A stretch of 9,116 nt of DNA from Palsa-504 sp050010815. Lineage in GTDB: Bacteria; Actinomycetota; Actinomycetes; Streptosporangiales; Streptosporangiaceae. The position numbers and the translations under genes were made by a program. Where the stretch lies: contig JBEKKH010000289.1 in NCBI GenBank assembly GCA_050010815.1, positions 1 to 9,116 of the forward strand, in the 5' to 3' direction. Shown piece by piece: positions 5,539 to 9,116 of the stretch (positions are counted from its first letter, which is position 1; each line of letters begins with the position of its first letter). The notes beneath the pieces were generated by a model. The model was given only the letters and a program-made list of their open reading frames with translations. It was not told where the DNA came from and searched no databases.

Positions 5539-6172
5539 GAGCTGCCGCTCCGGTCGCGGCGGGGCGCAGGAGCGCCATCGCCCGCGTGACCGCCTCCACC
5601 ACCAGGCCGGCGATGCCGGCCGGGTCGGCGGCCTCGCCGCACCGGCCCGGCCCGGAAAGCGCGGCCTCGGCCAGGTAGTCGCGCGTCCAGGTCAGGCCGC
5701 CGTCGTCGGCCACGCAGCCCTGCCCGCCGCCGTCGCCTTGCCCGGGAACGGTCGCGACGATCTCGGCGAGGACGTCGAAGGCGGTCTCGTCGCAGTAGAC
5801 CGCCAGCTCCACGTCCAGGCCCCGCGCCTTCAGCTCCAGGCCGACAATGCCCTTGGACGTGACGTTCTCGCGCTGATACCCCGAGCCTAGGCGCGGCTGC
5901 GGCCCCGCGCGGCCGGTCAGCAGCACGGTGGCCAGGTCCGCGGTCAGGCCGGGGTCGGCCTCGTCCGCGGCCCAGGGCCAGTACTCCCATTCGGCGCTGC
6001 CGCCCTCGCCGACCGCCAGCGTGCAGCGCGCCCCCGGCAATGCGATGTCCAGGCGGCAGCCGTCCGCGTCAGCGGGCGGGCGGACGTCGAGCCCGGCTGC
6101 GGCCAGGCCGTCAGCGACCAGGCGCAGCAGTTCGCCCGGCACGGTGCGCCCGGCAAGGCAGGCGGTGTTCAC
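5531..6172 (-). CDS. Hypothetical protein, weakly related to the upstream neighbour
   Basis: 213 residues starting at GTG 6172, which makes a GTGA overlap with the previous gene's stop (6172-6169) and has AAGGA 9 bases upstream. The frame is open to 6286, but that extension is Arg/Pro-rich shadow of the neighbour. The N-terminal half has a helix ELLRLVADGLAAAGLDV, then strands LDIALPG and CTLAV, then GSAEWEYWPW. The second half has strands GIVGLELKARGLDVELAVYC, a helix FDVLAEIVATV, a Gly-rich loop (QGDGGGQG) and a C-terminal helix VVEAVTRAMALL. The LPG...V...GSA pattern recurs in the next gene upstream. It is acidic and soluble-looking, without signal peptide or membrane segment. Family not recognised; probably a partner of the regulators in this chain. 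Confidence 0.6.
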   Translation of the reverse strand: MNTACLAGRTVPGELLRLVADGLAAAGLDVRPPADADGCRLDIALPGARCTLAVGEGGSAEWEYWPWAADEADPGLTADLATVLLTGRAGPQPRLGSGYQRENVTSKGIVGLELKARGLDVELAVYCDETAFDVLAEIVATVPGQGDGGGQGCVADDGGLTWTRDYLAEAALSGPGRCGEAADPAGIAGLVVEAVTRAMALLRPAATGAAAHG

Positions 6173-6606
6173 GTCGGGTCGTCCTTCCGGTCGTGATTGC
6201 CGCCGAGGACGGCCAGGTGGGCGAGCAGTGCGGCCGTCATCTGGGCTGGGTCGTCGGGCTGCTCTTGCGGGGGCTGGTAGTGCCATTCGACTTCGATGCC
6301 GCCCCAGGTCGCGATCGCCGTCTCGCCGACAACAGCGATCTGGGAGCGGCCGGGGGCCGGCAGACGGGCGATGACCTTGGCGGCCTGCACCTGGGTGCAG
6401 CCGGTGTAGTGGCAGGCGGCCGAGCCGTCGTTCTCGGCGCTGACCTCCACGTCGGGGCGGCCGGGCAGCCCGGTCACCTTGAAGACGGCCGGGTCACGGC
6501 CCGGCGGGAAGCTCACCTGGTAGCCGCGCGCTTCCAGCCGGGCGGCCAGCGCCCGCGCCGCCGCGCCCGTCGCCATGGGAAGCGCCATTGCCCGCTGGTC
6601 AGCCAT
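6169..6606 (-). CDS. Hypothetical small protein
   Basis: 145 residues from ATG 6606, with GGAGG (6619-6615) 8 bases upstream and an 8-base overlap with the stop of the XRE gene before it. Layout: a helix ARALAARLEARGYQV, then FKVTGLPGRPDVEVSAENDG, then GSAACHYTG, a helix VQAAKVIARL, strand IAVVGE, ATWGGIEVEWHY, and a C-terminal helix PAQMTAALLAHLAVLGG. The order helix, strand, LPG, V, GSA, aromatic matches the first half of the gene downstream, suggesting an old duplication. Two Met codons at residues 7 and 11 are weaker alternative starts. There are no catalytic signatures and no membrane segment. Function unknown. Confidence 0.65.
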   Translation of the reverse strand: MADQRAMALPMATGAAARALAARLEARGYQVSFPPGRDPAVFKVTGLPGRPDVEVSAENDGSAACHYTGCTQVQAAKVIARLPAPGRSQIAVVGETAIATWGGIEVEWHYQPPQEQPDDPAQMTAALLAHLAVLGGNHDRKDDPT

Positions 6607-7075
6607 GGCCGGCGCCTCCGGCCGGGAGGGCCGCCGGGCCGCGCACTAGGTCGCTGAGGGCGCGGGGCTGGCCGAGGATCACCGGGAGCAGCGCCACGCG
6701 CGGCGCCTGCACCGAGTCGGCGAGCTTCAGGAGCTGGCGGATGTCGTAGATGCCCTGCCGACGGCCGACTTCCCAGTACCAGATCACGCTCTCCGACAGC
6801 CCGGCCCGCTCGCCCAGCTCCCGGCGCGTCACCCCGGCCGCCGCCCGGTAGATCACCAGGACGGCCTGGAAGTCCAGCCGGGCCAGCGCCTCGCGCATCG
6901 GCGCGGTGTCCCACACCCACGTGGCCAGGTCACCGGCCGCGCCCGGGTCGGCGGGGTGCTCCCGGTCGAACAGCGCCCGCCGGCACGGGGTGCAGAAATC
7001 GTCGGTGTTGTAGGCGGAAAGGCGCGTCTTGCGGCATGAGCCGCAGATCCGCGTCACCGTCCCGGCGCGGCTCAT
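6599..7075 (-). CDS. Zinc-ribbon plus XRE helix-turn-helix regulator
   Basis: 158 residues; ATG 7075 overlaps the stop of the operon's first gene (ATGA, 7075-7072). The N-terminus holds a four-Cys zinc ribbon: C11 and C14 in ICGSCRKTRLSAYN, C28 and C31 in FCTPCRRA. A CxxC...RLSxYN...CxxC ribbon before an XRE domain is a recurring design in actinomycete regulators. The HTH spans about residues 69-125: FQAVLVIYRAAAGVTRREL, GERAGLSESVIWYWEVGRR with the recognition helix, then YDIRQLLKLADSVQ. Such proteins often continue with tetratricopeptide or ligand domains; this one stops soon after the HTH with a Pro/Gly tail, so it is a minimal form. Probably a DNA-binding regulator paired with the upstream double-HTH protein. 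Family assignment confident, target unknown. Confidence 0.82.
   Translation of the reverse strand: MSRAGTVTRICGSCRKTRLSAYNTDDFCTPCRRALFDREHPADPGAAGDLATWVWDTAPMREALARLDFQAVLVIYRAAAGVTRRELGERAGLSESVIWYWEVGRRQGIYDIRQLLKLADSVQAPRVALLPVILGQPRALSDLVRGPAALPAGGAGHG
6615..6619 (-). promoter_or_regulatory. Ribosome binding site of the 145-residue gene
   Basis: GGAGG on the minus strand, 8 bases before ATG 6606. It supports this start over the Met codons at residues 7 and 11. Confidence 0.5.
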
Positions 7076-7974
7076 CCGGCCTCGCTTCCGTCCGCCTGCC
7101 GTGTGCCGCCCCGGACCAGCGCGAGCCGCCCAGGTGCCGCGACAGCGGCACCGCCGCCTTCTGCCCGGCCGGCCGCGCCGGCCGGGCCGGACACCTCGAT
7201 CACCAGGCGGGCCGGGACGTACGGAAGCGTCAGCGACATGCCGCCGGCGACCGCCGAGGCCGGCACGCCGCCGGGCTGCCGGGCCGGGTCCTGCCCCGGG
7301 CCGGGGCCGCTGTCCGGTGCCGCCGCGTCCGCGAGCGCGACCAGCTCCCCGCCCGCCTCCAGCACGTCATCCAGCCGGGCCGCGACCCGCAGCGACGGCC
7401 GTTTCCGGCCGTGGACCACCTTCGACAGGTGCGAGGCGTCGCACGGCACCCGGCGGGCCAGCTCCCGCAGCGACAGGCCGCGCGCCTCCGCCAGCGCCAG
7501 GACCCGCTCCCCGAACAGGGTCTGCGCGGGCAGGCGGCGCATCAGCACCAGCCGGTCGTGCTGCGGCAGGCTCTCGTGGTCGGCCAGGTCCAGCAGGCAC
7601 AGCACGTCGGTCTCGTACACCAGGGCCAGCAGGCACAGCACGTACACCGACGGCCTGCGCTCGCTGTTGGGCCACTGCTCGACCTCGCACAGGTGCGGGC
7701 CGGTCATGCTCGCCCGGCCGTCAGGGTCGGTCCCCTCGCCCGCCGCCAGCTCGTTGAACCGCGCCGCCGCCTGGTCCTGCGTCAGCCCCCAGGCCAGCCG
7801 GTACGCCTGGCGCGGGCGCACCTGGTAGCGGCGCGACACCTCGGCGGCGGCCTCGTCATAACCGAACCCCAGGCCGCGCATCCGCTCCCGCAGGCCGTCC
7901 ATCTCGGCCTTGAACCCCTTGCGCCTGACACCGGCCGATACCGTCGGTACGGTCCCGGTGCTGGCCTGGCTCAT
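7072..7974 (-). CDS. Two-domain XRE/HTH transcriptional regulator, first gene of the minus-strand chain
   Basis: 300 residues from ATG 7974, with a strong ribosome site 8 bases upstream. Domain 1 (about 29-136) follows a common streptomycete regulator pattern: RMRGLGFGYDEAAAEVSRRY, VRPRQAYRLAWGLTQDQAAA, then SMTGPHLCEVEQWPNSERRP, VYVLCLLALVYET and LLDLADHESL. Domain 2 (about 153-216) is a classic XRE HTH: FGERVLALAEARGLSLRELA, RRVPCDASHLSKVVHGRKRP with the recognition helix, then SLRVAARLDDVL. A disordered Pro/Gly linker (218-243) leads to a hydrophobic strand pair SLTLPYVPARLVIEVSG (247-263) and a Gly/Ala-rich tail. Two DNA-binding modules in one chain suggest binding to two half-sites or an asymmetric operator. 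Being first in the chain, it may autoregulate from the 76-base gap upstream. Family confident, targets unknown. Confidence 0.82.
   Translation of the reverse strand: MSQASTGTVPTVSAGVRRKGFKAEMDGLRERMRGLGFGYDEAAAEVSRRYQVRPRQAYRLAWGLTQDQAAARFNELAAGEGTDPDGRASMTGPHLCEVEQWPNSERRPSVYVLCLLALVYETDVLCLLDLADHESLPQHDRLVLMRRLPAQTLFGERVLALAEARGLSLRELARRVPCDASHLSKVVHGRKRPSLRVAARLDDVLEAGGELVALADAAAPDSGPGPGQDPARQPGGVPASAVAGGMSLTLPYVPARLVIEVSGPAGAAGRAEGGGAAVAAPGRLALVRGGTRQADGSEAG
7163..7187. repeat. Perfect 11-bp inverted repeat with 3-base loop
   Basis: GCCCGGCCGGC (7163-7173), loop CGC (7174-7176), GCCGGCCGGGC (7177-7187). All 11 pairs are G-C. It lies inside the 3' end of the double-HTH regulator gene, about 90 bases before its stop codon. 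It could stall or stabilise mRNA within the chain; no T-run is attached. Confidence 0.5.
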
Positions 7975-7982
7975 ATCGATCG

Positions 7983-7988
7983 CTCCTT
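7983..7988 (-). promoter_or_regulatory. Strong ribosome binding site of the first gene in the minus-strand chain
   Basis: AAGGAG on the minus strand, 8 bases before ATG 7974. This is the best Shine-Dalgarno in the window and fits an operon head. No convincing -35/-10 pair is visible in the 76-base gap upstream. Confidence 0.6.
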
Positions 7989-8002
7989 AGCGTCCATTGG
8001 CG

Positions 8003-8018
8003 CGCCCGCGGGAGGGCG
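8003..8018. other. Short hairpin in the gap after the methyltransferase gene
   Basis: CGCCC (8003-8007) and GGGCG (8014-8018) pair around a six-base loop. It lies about 33 bases past the methyltransferase stop and upstream of the regulator chain. There is no T-run. It could be a weak terminator or part of an operator, or chance in GC-rich DNA. Confidence 0.2.
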
Positions 8019-8050
8019 TCGTGATCGTTACCGGCTAAGACATGCTGGAT

Positions 8051-9116
8051 TCAGTGAGGTGGGCTGCCGACCCGGTTATCCGGGTGGTCAAGCCAGACCC
8101 ATTGACCGTCGGCCGTGACGGTCATTCCGAAGCGCTCGCGGCCGGGGCTGCCTGCTTCGATCCACCATGAGTAGGCTTCCTCTACCTCGTCCCACAGCCG
8201 TCGAGGCCCGTACTGGCTGACGGCGAACCGCTGCCGGCCGGGGCGGAATTCGACGCGCGCCCACGAGCCTTCCCGCGTCTTTGTCTCGAACAGGCAGAAC
8301 GTGCACGTGCCGGTGCCGTCGTCGCCCTCGGCCATGCGGGACTGGCAGCCGGGCACCAGTTCGCCGATAGCGAGGCTGGCCCCGGGGGGAACCTCCCGGG
8401 CCAGCGTGCGGGGATCGAGCTGGGTGCTGAAGATCCCGGCCTCATTCTCGTGGTGGATGAAGGCGGCGGCCTCGCCGCGAAGGTGGCGCTGGGAGCGGAG
8501 CATCATGAAGCCAGCCGGCAGGGGGAACCGGCCGGCCGCCGTGCCGTGCGTCGTCACGACCAGGCGGGCGAGGTGGCCGAAGCCGTACCCGTTCGTGTAC
8601 GGGGCCAGGATCACGCCCCCGGGGCGGGCCTGGGCAACCCACTGCCAGGGGACCCGCTCGACCGCGCACGTGACGTGGACCCGGTCGTAGGGTGCCCCGG
8701 CAGGATGCCCGTCAGAGCCGTCCCCGGTGATCACCTCCGGGTGGTACCCGGCAGCCTGGAGGCTTGCCCGCGCCTGCCTGGCCAGCTCCTGGTCGATCTC
8801 GACCGTCACGACGTTCCCGGAGCCCAGCCGCCAGGACAGCAGGGCGGCCGTCCAGCCGGTGCCGGTGCCGATCTCCAGCACCCGGTGGTGGTCGCGGGCG
8901 GCGAGCTGGTCGAGCATTGGGAACACCACGGCCGGCGCGGAGTTCGAGCTTGACGAGTTGCCCTTGCCGGATCTCACGTCGCCGCGCCCGTCATCGACTT
9001 GGGTGACCAGGACCGTGTCGGTGTAGACAGCCTCCCACCAGCGTTTAGGGTCGGCTGCGCGGTCAACGGGGTACCCGTTGGGCTCCTGGTCGTTGGGGTC
9101 GGCCCAGGCGGCATCG
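8051..9116 (-). CDS. PIMT-like O-methyltransferase with C-terminal extension, RiPP-associated type (N-terminus outside window)
   Basis: The frame is open from 9115 to TGA 8051-8053 (354 residues visible), so GTG 8977 is internal: upstream codons read RWWEAVYTDTVLVTQVDDG, the usual N-terminal region of this family. SSSSNSAP corresponds to the SxxxxP substrate loop of protein-L-isoaspartate O-methyltransferase. SAM motif I is VLEIGTGTG (8881-8855), followed by VVTVEIDQELARQA and GDGSDG, then APYDRVHVTCAVERVPWQW and PGGVILAP. The ~180 C-terminal residues form a second domain ending in SQYGPRRLWDEVEEAYSWW and RFGMTVTADGQWVWLDHPDN. PIMT proper is ~210 residues. From memory, this extended form matches actinobacterial methyltransferases of FxLD lanthipeptide or ATP-grasp peptide systems, some of which methylate Asp of a peptide. 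No precursor is visible here. A housekeeping isoaspartate-repair role is less likely given the extension. Confidence 0.82.
   Translation of the reverse strand, partial: DAAWADPNDQEPNGYPVDRAADPKRWWEAVYTDTVLVTQVDDGRGDVRSGKGNSSSSNSAPAVVFPMLDQLAARDHHRVLEIGTGTGWTAALLSWRLGSGNVVTVEIDQELARQARASLQAAGYHPEVITGDGSDGHPAGAPYDRVHVTCAVERVPWQWVAQARPGGVILAPYTNGYGFGHLARLVVTTHGTAAGRFPLPAGFMMLRSQRHLRGEAAAFIHHENEAGIFSTQLDPRTLAREVPPGASLAIGELVPGCQSRMAEGDDGTGTCTFCLFETKTREGSWARVEFRPGRQRFAVSQYGPRRLWDEVEEAYSWWIEAGSPGRERFGMTVTADGQWVWLDHPDNRVGSPPH

Noticed and set aside
6173..6286. Longer N-terminus for the 213-residue unknown protein
   Set aside because: The extension is Arg/Pro-rich and antiparallel in character to the neighbour; GTG 6172 gives the GTGA overlap typical of this chain.
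7975..8050. Possible -10-like TAACGAT in the gap before the regulator chain
   Set aside because: No matching -35 at proper spacing; not enough to call a promoter although one is expected nearby.
7036..8118. 360-codon + strand open frame opposite the double-HTH regulator
   Set aside because: Its sequence is Arg/Ala/Gln-rich without domains, while the minus strand carries clear HTH motifs, a strong ribosome site and operon overlaps.
8376..8404. Hairpin with 7-bp arms CTGGCCC/GGGCCAG plus inner pairs
   Set aside because: Inside the methyltransferase coding sequence; in the sense RNA the inner pairs include mismatches, and such arms arise easily at this GC content.
8975..8977. GTG as the start of the methyltransferase
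   Set aside because: The frame remains open to the window edge and the upstream residues fit the family's N-terminal region, so the gene is simply cut by the edge.

Overview
The window comes from a very GC-rich actinobacterium (Streptomyces/Streptosporangiales type). Almost every codon ends in G or C, GTG starts are common, genes are joined by ATGA/GTGA overlaps, and several products belong to families that are expanded in filamentous actinomycetes: zinc-ribbon and other XRE regulators, and stand-alone anti-sigma-like ATPases. It is packed with genes. No tRNA, rRNA, CRISPR array, transposase or integrase was seen, and no gene-free stretch reaches 100 bases.

Left half, + strand (1-3432): one tightly coupled operon, cut at the left edge. 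It encodes the C-terminal half of a radical SAM enzyme with a Cys-rich auxiliary-cluster tail, a GT2-type glycosyltransferase, a P-loop (thymidylate-kinase-like) nucleotide kinase and a HAD-family hydrolase. The glycosyltransferase appears broken: an in-frame TGA at 1770-1772 separates the catalytic domain (720-1772) from its probable membrane-spanning C-terminus (1773-2054), which continues in the same frame. The four activities together suggest a small biosynthetic or modification pathway whose product I cannot name.

Right half, - strand (7974 down to 3429): a chain of nine short genes, mostly overlapping. In transcription order they are a double-HTH XRE regulator, a zinc-ribbon XRE regulator, two small uncharacterised proteins with a weakly shared module, a stand-alone protein resembling the C-terminal domain of the RNA polymerase alpha subunit, an anti-sigma-like GHKL ATPase, two more uncharacterised small proteins, and a short XRE protein. 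It looks like a dedicated regulatory cassette. The two operons converge and their stop codons overlap in a CTAA at 3429-3432.

Right edge, - strand (8051-9116): most of a methyltransferase related to protein-L-isoaspartate O-methyltransferase, with a C-terminal extension. It resembles methyltransferases found in actinobacterial RiPP loci (FxLD lanthipeptide or ATP-grasp/graspetide systems). Its start lies beyond the window, so any precursor peptide would have to be sought to the right. All family assignments are read from motifs by eye; no database search was run.
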